Source of the DNA: Micropterus salmoides
Taxonomy: Eukaryota > Chordata > Actinopteri > Centrarchiformes > Centrarchidae
DNA length: 64,000 bases
Direction: 5' to 3'
NCBI RefSeq assembly: GCF_014851395.1
Contig: NW_024040485.1
Coordinates: forward strand, 6,100,104 to 6,164,103
This document shows positions 40,763 to 53,290 of the stretch, one piece after another; the stretch's first letter is position 1; the number at the start of each line of letters is the position of its first letter. Position numbers and translations under genes: made by a program. The notes under the pieces are model-generated. The model was not told the origin of the DNA and did not search any database. It saw only the letters and a list, made by a program, of their open reading frames with translations.

Positions 40763-43700
40763 GGCAGCCAATCAACAGTATGACTGCAGCTCAGCATACT
40801 CTTAATTTCCTATTTCAGGCCAGAGCAGGAGTTAACGGGCAGAGAGTAGGAAGAGACTGAGAGTGACGCTGCCAGTTCTTGATAGGAGGCCTGCATAGTC
40901 TTATCTGCACTTCCTGCAGCTCTGCGGTGGAATAATAATCAACTGGTCCAGTGTTCTTCACCCGGAGATAAACCACATCAGAGGCAGAAAGAAAAAGAGA
41001 AGGAGAGAAATGGGGGAAGGCAGAAGACTCTGCTTCAGGCACTGACTGCATCCGAGCTATATAACAGAAATGGCTGCAGATGCTTTTGCGCAACACATAC
41101 TTTATATTTAGACTAGTCTGGTGTGAGATTCAGAACACTGTGTTGCTGTCCTGATTCACATAAAGTCGGGGGTCACTCTGGGATGCCGTTTGTGCTGGCT
41201 GCACACTAGAGGATAATTGGGCTGATTTTGGGACTGATTCACTCCTCCCAAAAATCGCAGGGGCGTTCCTGATCCAAGGCTGTTCAGAACAGATTATCGG
41301 CCCAAATGATCCTGTCGCACAGTGGTTCTCAAACTGGGAGGGGGGGGGCGTGGATGCCAGGGGAAAAATATGAAGTGGAACTAAGTTGAAAAAAGCAACA
41401 CTTTGCTGATGCTATCGTACTGAGCTGATATGAAAATCCCCTAGTGCGCACCATAAATAAAAAAACGCCAGGAGAAGCCTGCTGGGTCCTTTCAGTGTTT
41501 CTTTCAGTTGTGGTTTCAGTGCTTATTTCGGTGTTGTTTTGGTCATTTGGTTCAACTTCTTGTCTTGAGATTACGTATTTTGTCTGACCAGTACTCAAAA
41601 CACGGCACATCTCTTTACTTTGGAAAAAAATGCTTGTGGTTTTGCAATGAAAAATTAAATGACTGAAAGGAGACGTTTGATTTCTAAACTATCATTTGAG
41701 GTGACAACCATAACTTTCAAAACCTACATGACAACATGCTGTCTTAACTAAACTCAAGAGTGTATTTATTCCACAGCCAACATGGTTAAGATGTCCAGTC
41801 TTCTTCTGCTGATACTTAACAAATGAAATCACTCCAAACCAAACCAACAAGTGGATTACAGCTTTAAAAAAAACCCTCTGTTTTCTAGACACATCAGAGA
41901 GAAAGTCACAGTTGACAGGAGGTGAAGACATCAGTGTCCTTTAGGTGTCAGCCTGACAACAAAGTTTGTGAAGTTTTAAAAGGGATGGGCCAGTGACAGA
42001 GGAGGAGGGGCTCCACACATTCACCTCCTCTCTCCTCCCCTTTTCTGCTTGATACAGATGAACCTGCTCGGCTGCATACCGCAGGGAGCTGGGTCATGCA
42101 AACACAAAACATACACACTTGTAAACATACCCTGGAGTAGTCTGACGCCAACTTATAGGTATTTCAGTTAGATCTATATACAAACATGTGCAGGTTCGCA
42201 CATGTACAAACATACCCACAATAACAAATACAGAGAGAACACCAATCATTTTTCTACTTCCGTGTCCATAAGTGTTTTGTTTCATTGGTGCAAAGTGCCA
42301 CAGCAGTGCTTCAATACTCATACAGTAAGAAATTAGGTGAGAGAATTGTGGCTACAGGAACAGATTTGATGCTTTGTTTTTACTCCTTTGTGTAGATATT
42401 CCTTTAATATTTATTTTCTTTATATCAGATATAGTTTGGGATGGGAGTAGCTACTGGTTTAATAGTGCTAGGTGGTACATTAATTCCTAGATGTGGGACG
42501 AATGACCAGTGAAACCAGCCAGGTGTCAGGAGGTGTGACACAGCCTGACCGAAACAGGAAGAGGTGATATGAACGAGGAGTTGTGCACATGGAAAAGAGT
42601 CAGGCTGTCTTTCTGGATAAGATTACATCAGAGATGCCATAAAACATTCAAAAAGCCTTTTCATGTTAGGTCAGTTTTCAGACATTTAATTTTTTTCCTA
42701 ACATATCTGTCTTTATGTTGTCCACCCCCTCCCAATACTAAGCACTGATTACACATACACTAGGGCTAGACCCGAATATTTCTTTTTTTTTCGTGCGCCT
42801 GACCGCCGCTGACAGCAGCTAAACTATTCCCGGATTCTGCTCTGGACCTGCTCGGATCAGACTCTCACTCTGAGCTACGGTTCCCCCTGCTCTGTACAGC
42901 AGCCACCAACCCAGCTCTGGGTTTGGCACACATCTATTTTCACTCTGCCTTGCTCTTCACCTGCTACATATCCGATCTTTTTACCCTGCAATAAATATTC
43001 CTCTTTTATCTAAGTCCTCCCTTTCTTAGTCCTGCACTTGGGTCTGCTAGCCTTGCCATAACAAAGTTAAAAACAAAGATTTGGTAATAATCACTTAGCC
43101 TAGCTATGAGAATAAATAAACGGCGCACTCTCTCTCTCTCTCTCTCTCTGTTTGACACATGCACCCACAGACAGACGCACCCATGCCCGCCGTTAACTCT
43201 CCCCCATCCCCCCCATGCAAAGAATTAACTAGGAGCACAAAAAGACAAAACATAAAACTATCCTCAAGAGATCCTCAAAAACCCCAAGCTTTGAGAAAAT
43301 GCATGTCCATTAAAGCCTGGTGTCTCTTCCGGTCTGGTCTGAGGTACTCTCAATAAAACTGGCTGAAATGAATAATAGTAAAGAAAAGCAAACCATAGGA
43401 ACACACACACACTGCAAGTCAACACAGAAAGGCCTTGAAACGCCGGCACCACCCAAAGCAATTACGCAACTGCAGAGCAATTACATTCAACAGGGGAAAA
43501 GAGAAGACAATGCAACGTAGGGAAAACACAGTGAATAGCCTGAGGTGAGTTAGAGCTGGGAGTGACCTTATGAAGCTCAGAGCTGGAGTAGCTACATCCA
43601 TATTTAAATAAGGAAACTAACTAACCTTCAAGTACACTTGGCTCAGATCTCCACATTCAATCAAATTTGATCACAAAGTCTCAAGTGGATTGATTTTAGT

Positions 43701-43865
43701 TCAGTTTGATCTTTAACACTGACCAACATCAGATTTATACCAATGAAGCTATCAAAAGCTATCATCCACGTTTTTGAATAATAACCGTTTTGTGCATTTT
43801 GTAATAATGCAGTTACCACAAAACATCAAGTCACACAACATGCAGCTATAGGTGAAACATTCATA
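40760..43865. other. Long arhgap12 intron, no gene recognised
   Basis: Holds a hAT-like left end, CAGTGGTTCTCAAACTGGG, at about 41321 with no matching right end found, a terminus-like CTAGGGCTAGACCCGAATAT at about 42761, and a (TC)n run at 43129-43150. No domain-bearing frame. Confidence 0.5.
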
Positions 43866-44710
43866 ACAGGTAGTAGTAGTAGTAGTAGTATACTTTATTG
43901 TCCTCGAAAGGAAATTTGTTTTGGACTGCATGGTTGCTGCATGTACATAGAAATATACAATATACAAGTATAAAAAGTATAAAAAGAGGAAAGAACATTG
44001 ATTTACAAATTTAAAATTAATAAGATAGACTGTTATTCAACATACGTGTAGACACAGGAACAAAAGAATTTTTATACCGGTTTAGTTTGCACAGTGGAAC
44101 TCTATATCTTCTGCCGGAGGGGAGCAATTCATACTGAGAGTGCAGAAAGTGAGTTTGGTCCCCCACAATTTTCTGCACCTGATTTAAAGTGCTATTCTCA
44201 AATAACTGTTGGAGATTCAAAGATTCCTCCTTTCCAACTGTTTTAAGCGCTGTCAACACCAGATGTGACAATTTGGATTTTAGCTGTATAGATAGGTTCC
44301 CAAACCATACTGTAACACCATACTTAACAATACTTTCTAAAACAGCCTTGTAGAACAGCATCATAATTTTCTTATTCACCCCATAAAAACGTAATCTACG
44401 TAAAAAATTTAGTCTCTGGTGCAGCCGTGTGCAAACCCATTCCGTGTGAGTTTTCCAAGTAAGTGAGCTGTCTATATAAACACCCAAATACTTGTAAGTC
44501 TGCGTTTGGGTGATGTTTTGGTCATGTATGACCACTTGATGATGGTCCCCAATACCTTTTGGATTGAATATGATCTCCGCTGTTTTCTTTATATTTATTA
44601 TTAAATCATTTTTATCACACCACTCAACAAACTGACTTATTTCTGGCAGGTATACATCTCTAATATTATCGTCTTCATCGAGAAGACTTAAGAAGGTAAC
44701 CACAGTCAAA
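43866..44710 (-). mobile_element. 5'-truncated LINE with RT thumb region
   Basis: Minus strand. A 230-codon frame (44709-44017) reads VEWCDKNDLIINIKKTAEII, YKYLGVYIDSSLTWKTHTE, RLHQRLNFLRRLRFYGVNKK and SGRRYRVPLCKLNRYKNSFV. This is the RT palm end, thumb and C-terminal region of a teleost non-LTR element. It starts immediately after where the YADD box would be, so the catalytic motif is absent. The 3' end has TACTTTATTGTCC (plus strand) and a (TAG)n tail at 43868-43890. Clade not assigned. Confidence 0.85.
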
Positions 44711-45400
44711 TTAATAGTGATTTAACTGAAAACTGAAAAGTCATTTTATCAGATCCACCAACTTGCCTTTGACTGTCAATTAATACATTTAGGTACTTAC
44801 CCTAATAGACCGACTGCGTCTTTGGTACAGCCTTATCAATTGTTGCCTCTTTGTGATATTCTGTGATATATGCAATAAGATCTGTTTGGAGTCCATTTTG
44901 GAAAAGGGGAATAAAATGTACTTGTCCTTTGTGGGACACGAAGGTCTACATAGAGATGCAAGAATGTGATGTTCTGTGCCCTCCTTTACATAGCCCCGCC
45001 TGAGCGTAGCTTCACTGAAGTCTGCCAGAGAAGCAGGTCCACAGAGGAATCCTGGTCTTGTTCTGGATCTAACTCTGATCTACTCGTGTCTCGACACGAG
45101 TTGCAAATGGGTCGAATGTAAGAAGCAGCAGGCGGGAGAAAGCAATGCAGGGAGGCAGCAGAAGGGCTGCTGGAAGATGTTCGCAGAGGAAATCACTGTC
45201 TGTGCTACACAGCGTCTGGTTTTTGTCCCAATTTTAACATGTTGTCAAAACACCCTCTTAATTCCACACAGCAAAATGTTAGTTTGGGTTATGGGTTAAG
45301 TGTACGTACATGGCAGTTAGGTCTTCATTAACTTGCATATCATTATGATGGAAAAACAACAACTTTTATGAGGGTCGTCATTTATGTAGGTACTCTGTAT

Positions 45401-46235
45401 TAGGGATGAAACGGTATGAAAATTTCATATCATGATTATAGTGACCGAAATGAGCACGGTTATCAGTATTATCACGGTATTGTAAAAATGTGCAGAAAAA
45501 GATTAAAATGTACTGATGCACACACGGAAACCATTTCAACAAATTTAAAAATTGCCATTTTGTTTGCATAAACATTAAAATAACAGCCAATACCCTTTGT
45601 AAACATGTGAAAACCATTATGCATTATCAAGATTTTATATTATATAGGTAATGCAATGACCCCGTGGACAATTACATGAAAACAAATAAGTCTTTAGAAA
45701 TCAGTGACAGTAACTGCATTTAGACCAACAACTGACAGAAATACAGAGCAGTCTGTAGCGTTTCTCCTGTTCTGACACTTTTACAACTAATTCCATAGCT
45801 ACTGGATTTAAAGTGAACAAGATTTACTGGTTGCAGATTTACTGCGTAACGTGTTATCATGTGCAGTGGACCAATAGACTCTGCCGACACAGCAGCAGAA
45901 CACGTGTAGTGTTGTTACAAGAGCAGCAACACTGAGAGCTTCAGTTTACAAGCTGTTAGCAAGTCAGACAAACCAAAGCTAAAAGTTAACTCACTCTAAG
46001 ATTATTTTCTTCAATCAAGTTTCTCTCCACTCTTTCATAAAAACTGAAAAAGCAGCGCTGTCTTCCGCCGTGTTGTCAGTGACCCAAACAAACCCACGTT
46101 GCATACTGCGCCCGCGCGTCTGCTTCTGGGAGACTGTCGCTAACTTTGGTTGGGTAATTAAAATGTGTATGGTAATAATAACAGTCAGGAATTTTAGCAT
46201 GGTTTATAATTAAACCGGTAATCATTACATCCCTA
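45401..46235. mobile_element. hAT-like non-autonomous element (TAGGGATG ends)
   Basis: Left end TAGGGATGAAACGGTATGAA and right end, inverted, TAGGGATGTAATGATTACCG. The flanking octamers CTCTGTAT and ATTTGTAT agree at 6 of 8 positions. The interior has repeated ACGGTTAT/ACGGTATT motifs but no transposase frame. Confidence 0.65.
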
Positions 46236-49028
46236 ATTTGTATGAATACTGTTTATACTTTGCTTGTGGATCTCTCAATGATTTATAATCAGATGTTTTT
46301 TATTAAGAATATACATTTGACTGAGCAGCCCACAGTACTCCATAAAGCCACTGTTACAACAATGAACCGTGCAGCAGCGCTGTGTGTTTTAGTGGGTGTT
46401 TAGCCCAGAAACAGCACGGTTTAACAATAACAGGCTGTGAGGCTGGGGCGTGTTGTTTCAGGTGCCATTGAGACAATAGAGTACAAACCAGGAAGTTTGA
46501 AGGTTTACTAAACACCAAAACACTGCACAGTGGCTCATAATATTATGACGAAGGCTTTTTCTGATCTGGAATGTTGTCACAGCAATTTCTGTAATCTAAT
46601 CTTGTACATGTTTGATTGACCAACACTTTTGCACTGTGGCAAAAGCTGAACCAGGTTAAACTTTTTTGCCTGGAAAATACCCTTGTATTTTTTGCCAGAG
46701 CCCTCTATGTTGGAACTCCGATGAACTCAAATGACTGAGAGGGCGGCATTTTTTTAATGTAGGGCTAACGTTGGTCTGATGTCCCTAAATAATGGAACAA
46801 AAACCTTGTAAAACAAATTAAGACTTCTTTGTCCACCTCCATGATTTCAAAGCAATAAATCACATTTTTTCGTTCTCTGCGTGCAGTTGACGGGATTGCG
46901 TGACTAAATGTACACAAGTACACGAGCAAGAGTGACAAAAGTGAAAAGCGATTTAGTGTTGGCACTGCCCAAATGTAGCAGGAAATGGAACTTTCCCAGA
47001 TGTGTGCGTGTTTGTTAGATTGCAGAGTGTATGTCCATATGGTTGTGTTTCTGGAGCAGCAGCTGTGTGGATGCTGCTCTGCCCTCTCCACAGGGGACGA
47101 GGGTATTCCCTGCAGGCTGGCATGTGATGCCTAAACCCACAGTCACTCCTTTCGGAAGAGCAAAAAATAAAAATCGTCTAATTTTGCAGCAAGACTCAGT
47201 TTTCAGACACCTTACTGACATTTTTAACCATAGAGATTTAAAACAAGTGAGCAAGAGGGGGCTGAGTGTGTCTCAGTGACATATCTTCCGTGACTGGGCT
47301 TGAAGCGTTTCCCCACAGGGACACGAGCATTTTTGATAAAGCTTAAAAATGTATAAAATTCTCAGTCAGAGTCGACTTAGCCTTAAATATATGATCAGAG
47401 CTGTAGTGACGTTGTTTTAAAAGGCCGTAGAGAAGAACCAGCCTGAGGGAGCACAGACACCGGACAGCCTCGACTGAGTGATTAATCCTCTAATTCTAGC
47501 TATCGCAGCTGATGACGCTAATTCTCCACTGTGGTGGTTGGCTGGAAGCTAGAGGGGTCCACTAAGGACAGCTGGCATGTATATATATAATTACATATGA
47601 GTGTGTGTGTAGGTGATTATGTAAGAGGGAAGCAGGGGGGACAGGTGTGGTCACTGCTTAGAGGACACAGTGCAACGGGATGCGGAAGATGCATGCTGTG
47701 TGTAGCTTTCTCCTCCTTTGGAGGATTTAATGTTATTATCTAATGCAGAAACACTGAGCTGTTGCTGGATTTAAAATTTTAAAAGGAGCTAAGAAAATAT
47801 GTCTAAAAAAAACAAAATGAGAGAAGTAAATCCTTCAGGACAAGTTAAAATAAGAGAAAGATTGGGTTTTCACTTTGATAATATAAAAGCCTAAGACGCA
47901 GCTGAGATTTGTCTTTCTGCTGCGCTTTGGTTGAATCTTTTAGAAATAAAGGGCCGACCACATCACAAGAGGCTTTCAGACAGTATCTAAATCACCACTG
48001 ATGGATGTTTACATCTCGACACCTGTTACGACAAATCAGCTGTTGAACCAACAGAGCTGAGGAGGATTAAGATACGAAGCAGAGATATGGAGACTCGCCA
48101 TATCTGTCCTGCTACTTGGTTAATGCCAGGCTGAGTCTCAACAAGTGCTTTATGAAAGTCCTGAGCAATATAATCTGTTTAAACCATCTATTTATCTTGG
48201 GACGGTGCAGCTCAGCACACAAGCTCTTCCCCCCCCCCACAGTGCCATGTTTTTATTTACTGTGCACCCAGATTTATCCCAGCTGGTCCAGGGATCTGAA
48301 CAAGGAACCTTCTGGTCACAAACCCCACTAATGTAGAGCTGCTCTCCAGTGCCTACGTTGAGCCAGCAAACTGACCTAGAAAACCAAAAGAGCTGTAACT
48401 ATGTAAGCAGAACTGTAAACTAAAGAAGATAAAATAAAAACGTATCTCCTGATCTGACAAAGGAAATGCAAAAGGGAGCAATTATAAATAGAATTTTACA
48501 AAATAAAAATCTGGGGCTATGAGATCTTTAACAAGACAGGAAAGGAGAAAAACTATTACTAACTAAATTTTATATGTATTTTTCTCCAATAACTTTTCTC
48601 AATTATTTACTTTTCATGTGAATTACTGAATAGGTTTACTTCGTAAGACTTCTTAAAAATATAGACATTAAACAATCTGGCAAGGGAACATAGGTCTGTT
48701 AACACTCTGGTTGAGCTACTCAAAGCGCATCAACATATACAACCTGATAGCAATACCTACTCAAACTTAGTCAAGTTACAAAGGGTCACAAGCTGGACAA
48801 AAGTGTCGAAATGTATAACTTTCACTAGTGACATGCCTTACCTCTGCAATTACTGGCCTACTTGCATACTGCCTACGTGCATTTTTTTCGTTCAAATTTT
48901 GAATGTAGTTCTGCTTTTTTTTTGCATTTACATGGTGAAAGTGACAAAGTAAATGGAGGTGATGAGGGAGTTCACACAGATAACAATTTTTACTCCTCCT
49001 CATTGTCAGTCAGTATCAACAGAACAGC
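46236..49028. other. Long arhgap12 intron, no gene recognised
   Basis: No supported coding region. The block 47440-47570 is compositionally complex, with GATTAATCC, CTCTAATTCTAGC and GCAGCTGATGACGCTAATTC (homeodomain- and E-box-like sites), and may be a regulatory element. A C10 run lies near 48229. Confidence 0.45.
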
Positions 49029-49036
49029 CCATACAG

Positions 49037-49629
49037 CAGGGGTCGGCAAACAGGTCTGGCATCGGGCCAAAATATGTGACCATTTACATTCTAACATTAC
49101 GGTGTGTGCCAGTAGCTCAGTTGGTAGTGCGCAGGACTAGGGCTGGGGCGATAGACGATGCCATCGTCCACTGGAGCCCCCTCCACTTGCTGCTAGTATT
49201 TTTTTCACAATTAAGCATGTGTAGGAGTGTGTACATCCTGGTGATCGGTCCACATAAACCTATGGACGCTTATTTTCGTGTCCCCAGTTTCTCCAGCCAG
49301 AGGAAATTCCTGCTATTCTCATTCAGGGGAATCCGATCTCACGTTTTCTGACGTTTTTTTCCAGCCAGAGACACTTTTCAAAGTAAAAGCTCTCAATTAA
49401 ACATGACATAAAGTACCAACACAAAGATGTTGTTGCGCTTTTATTTTGTAGGCACAATCACTTAAGAGGGAGTAATTATATAAGTAACTTTTGCTGTCAT
49501 GACTGAAATCTGTTTCAGCACCAGCCGCTATAATTATTTTTATTTTTTTCCAAAGTAATCTGGCCACGGGCCAGATATTATTGCTGGCGGGCCAGCTTAG
49601 GCCCGCAGGCTTCCTATTGCCGACCACTG
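49037..49629. mobile_element. hAT non-autonomous element with exact 8-bp target duplication
   Basis: Terminal inverted repeats CAGGGGTCGGCAAAC and, inverted, CAGTGGTCGGCAATAG. The octamer CCATACAG is present exactly on both sides (49029-49036 and 49630-49637). The 593-bp element includes GGGCCAGAT/GGCCCGC motifs near the right end. Within it are a tRNA-like A box TAGCTCAGTTGG (49113-49124) and a second hAT-like start AGGGCTGGGGCGATAGACGA (about 49139), so other repeats appear to be nested inside. Confidence 0.9.
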
Positions 49630-52600
49630 CCATACAGCATGCCAAGCATTTCCCACTTAATGGAAAATGTGAGTTAGAGGCAAGTGTCAACCTGCAGGTC
49701 TGAAAAAAAATTAAAAAAAATAAATGTGGAAGTGCCTAAACCTACATTTTCAACGGCAACAAGTGGCCGCTGCACTGGTTGCAAAAATAGTTCAGTTTGC
49801 ATTGGAGTCTATGAGAAAATTACCCTACTTCTTACATGATTTATTACCTCAGTAAACACTTTCCTAATGAGTTTATGGTCCCAGCAGCTAGTTGCAAGTC
49901 TTCTTCAATACAACATGATGTTCATTTAGTAAATGATGGTGCCATTTAGAGCAAAAACATGTTCAAACAGGGTATGCTTTATGGCGTGGCTACCGTGTCA
50001 TTGACAAGTAGCTACCACGGCAACCTGTCAATCAGGATAGCAATAAATTATTCAGTATTCACTGCACTGTTTACACAGTGCTTCCCACACACAAACTTTA
50101 CATATGCACAGGTACTATATACTTATGAGACACAGATAGAGTTGTTATCTATTACGTTACAAGACGTGCTTACGGTGGAAATTTTACAAGCATGAACCAA
50201 GTAAAGCAACAGTGAACACACCAGTGTAAATGTCATCAGTTTGCTACCACGTTGGTTTTGTTTTCATAGGCTACGCATTGAGGCTACATCGTTAACAAGC
50301 CTGCTGCTGTCAACAGACTGCGTGTGGAAAAATCCAGAAGACGAGTTCTGTCTTTTGGGCGACTTTGCAAAACGAACAACTGATGGAGAAAATCAACAGA
50401 GCAGACAGGGAAAGAGAGACAGAAAGAGAAGTATGCCGCTGTGTTTGCAGCAGAGGTGTGCCAGTGTGGGGAAAAGAGAACGGAGGGGAAAGGGAGCCAA
50501 TTAAATTAGAGAATAAACTCTTTAACAAGTTTGAGAATGAAGTACGATTAAAATGGTAAAATATGCTACTAGAATTAGGAAATATATCCCTTTAACACAG
50601 AGTAAGAAACACTGGAGTACATTTAACTAGCCAAGTACATCAAAGTTAATTGTAACATTCTGGTCGCCTAAAAATATCTTGTTGTACACTCAAAGGACTC
50701 GGCTGTTCCTTTTTTCCAATTGATTTCAAAGTTAACATGAATTACGGATGCACCTTACTAAGGTAGCTAGTACCACCCTCTCATCCAAATATGGTGACTA
50801 TTGATTAATTGTGAAAATTATTTCACAGATGAATCGATAATGAAAATAGTTAGCTGTAGCCCTACACTGAAGCTAAGGTAATATATATTATATATAATAA
50901 CATATTAATAACATGTTAAGTCGTGTCTGTGTGTGTTTAATATTCAACAGAACAGAAAACAAGTCTGAAGGCATTTAAATACCCTAACATGCTCCATCAT
51001 TGCACCACTGCTGATGAAGTGTGACTGAAGGTACACATCCGAGCTACCAAGAGGCTAGTATTGAAGTTTGACCCTTGTGTGTCTAATCTGATCCACCAGA
51101 AATCTTATTTGATTTGAAAGTGGTGAAGCAGATGGCTGCATATGTGGTTTGTGTGTGTGTGGGTGTGTGTGTGTGAGTGCGTATGTCCGAGCGTGTTGTA
51201 ATCGCTCTGTGGCAGACAGGGCCCATTCAGTTCATTTCCCATACAGCAGCACATTAGAGAACACAAGCAGGACACAGTCTGGTTTCCACTGGAGTCGACT
51301 AACAGCAGCATTGTTCTCCAATCAAACACAGACCTCTAAAACAAGAACCACAAAATGTTCCATCCGTCCCATATAACACACTGTATATCTTAACAGAAGT
51401 AACAGGTACAAGTAAATGTAGCACCTTCTGATTGACTTCTGATGACAAATGATCATTGTGTCTTGCAAGCTTACGGCTCCCTTTCTACAAATTTACGTTA
51501 ATAGCATCCTTTCTGAGTTCATCAACCTGCACACTGACCCAAATCTGATGATTCAACCAGCTGGAAATAATCAGATTAATGACCGTAACAAAAAGAGTCA
51601 AATCTATTTAGAACAGTCACTTTGATTCAACAAGTCCAGAAAATGGCCAACTGAAAGACTACCCAGTGAATTTTGGAAACCACCAAACACTGTATTGAGG
51701 AGTTGAACACATTAGTTTCCTTCCCTGCTCCTCCTGTCAGATCACATTACAACAGACACAGCTCCACTGTTGAGCAGCCTTACCCAGCTGGGCCCATTGA
51801 ATGGGTTAAGACCAAACCCAATGGGGAGGAACAGAACTGAGTATTATTCCTTCAAACATAGACACAGGTCTTTTAAGGCAATCTTTCCAAATGTGCTGGA
51901 TACCCATTCAAGGACATGAATGAGGCTACATGCACATTAACCCAACACAACCATGATGCACTCAGCAAAGTGTGATTGACAAAAATAAAAAAGGAGGCTC
52001 AGTGGGGAGCCTTCTCTAATCTGGGTAGACTTTATTCATTCAAAGCGACATGTTTTCCTTGAGCGAGGCCACAAACTGATCTAGTCTGTCAAATAATGTC
52101 TTAGGAAGAGTTGTAGTTGTCCAACTATAGGGACCTTATTTTGGAAAAGATATGTAGGGTAGTCTGTGTCGAGACAACAAATTTTTTTGATCCCGTTTGA
52201 ATCATGCTCTGATTTACACATATGATGTTTGTCAATTTTAAGGATAATTTTGTATTTCAGGAAAGTCACAGTTTGTCACAAAACTGCTGGAGTATAAAAA
52301 ATACTAATTAGAAAGACCATAAACCCATAAGTTGCGTATGTGACGTCATAACGGTTTCTCTCAATGACTGAAGCTAACGTAACGTCAAAGAACTTACATT
52401 TGTAGATGATGTGGTGAAAGGACAAAGAGTCGTTGGATTCAACACAGTAGGTGAGCGGGAGTGTGTGTGGAACACAGTTACCAAGCTGGTAGCAACCAAG
52501 CACTGAACGTTAGCCAACATTACAACGCTAACATGTTGTTGACGTCTATTGTGCGAGACGAGAGTTTCACACAAAACTAAATGTTACTTTAATGTTTTAC

Positions 52601-53029
52601 GACAAGGCACTCTATATGTCTGCCTGTCTCAATGTGGTTTCTGGCCTTCCTCAAAAGCTTTTCAAAACATCACAAACCTTTTTTTTTTTGTTTGCACGGT
52701 CACGAGGTGTCCCCATATATCAAGTACAGTGTGATACTCCAGCAGCAGTACTTTTCCACAATCTCACCTGACTTCCTCATACCTTTAGCCTTTTACCCTA
52801 CAGCTGTTCATGGAGCAAAGTCACTGATTCTGAATGACGTTGCAGGCAAAAGAAAATAAGGCTAGTCAAATAAAAAATATATGGTTGGAAGCTTTATGAT
52901 TTGCTACTAGGAAACCAAAGAATAAATAACTAATCTCTGCTGTTCTTTGACACCATACTTTTTCGTGTCAAGAACACCGAAGCAGATTGTTAAGTGACGC
53001 CTGCAAAGCTGAAACCATTTTCAATTCAC

Positions 53030-53290
53030 TGATCAACAGAAAATGAATCTGCAACTGCTTCGACAAACAAGTAAACATTTAATTTCCATTTTCCAAGCAA
53101 AAATCGTTAAAACTTTAACTTCCTTTTGTCTCGCATGACAATATACTGAACATCGTCGGGTTTTTACCATTAGTTCACTATTTTCTGACATTTTACAGAC
53201 AAAATGATTAATAAATAAATGGAGAAGGCAATCTGCAGAATAACTGATAATGAAAATAAAGAATTTATTGGTAGTTGCAGCTCTGGACTG
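53030..53290. repeat. Dispersed ATTAATC-type repeat copy
   Basis: Contains TTTTCTGACATTTTACAGAC, AAATGATTAATAAATAAATG, ACTGATAATGAAAATAAAG and TAGTTGCAGCTCTGGA, the shared phrases of this family. Confidence 0.55.

Noticed and set aside
49113..49135. tRNA gene suggested by TAGCTCAGTTGG
   Set aside because: Only an A-box-like segment; no B box, acceptor stem or anticodon arm follows. It is a repeat fragment inside a hAT element.
48953..49351. Plus-strand frame of 132 codons
   Set aside because: Mostly inside the hAT element at 49037-49629, with no transposase motif.
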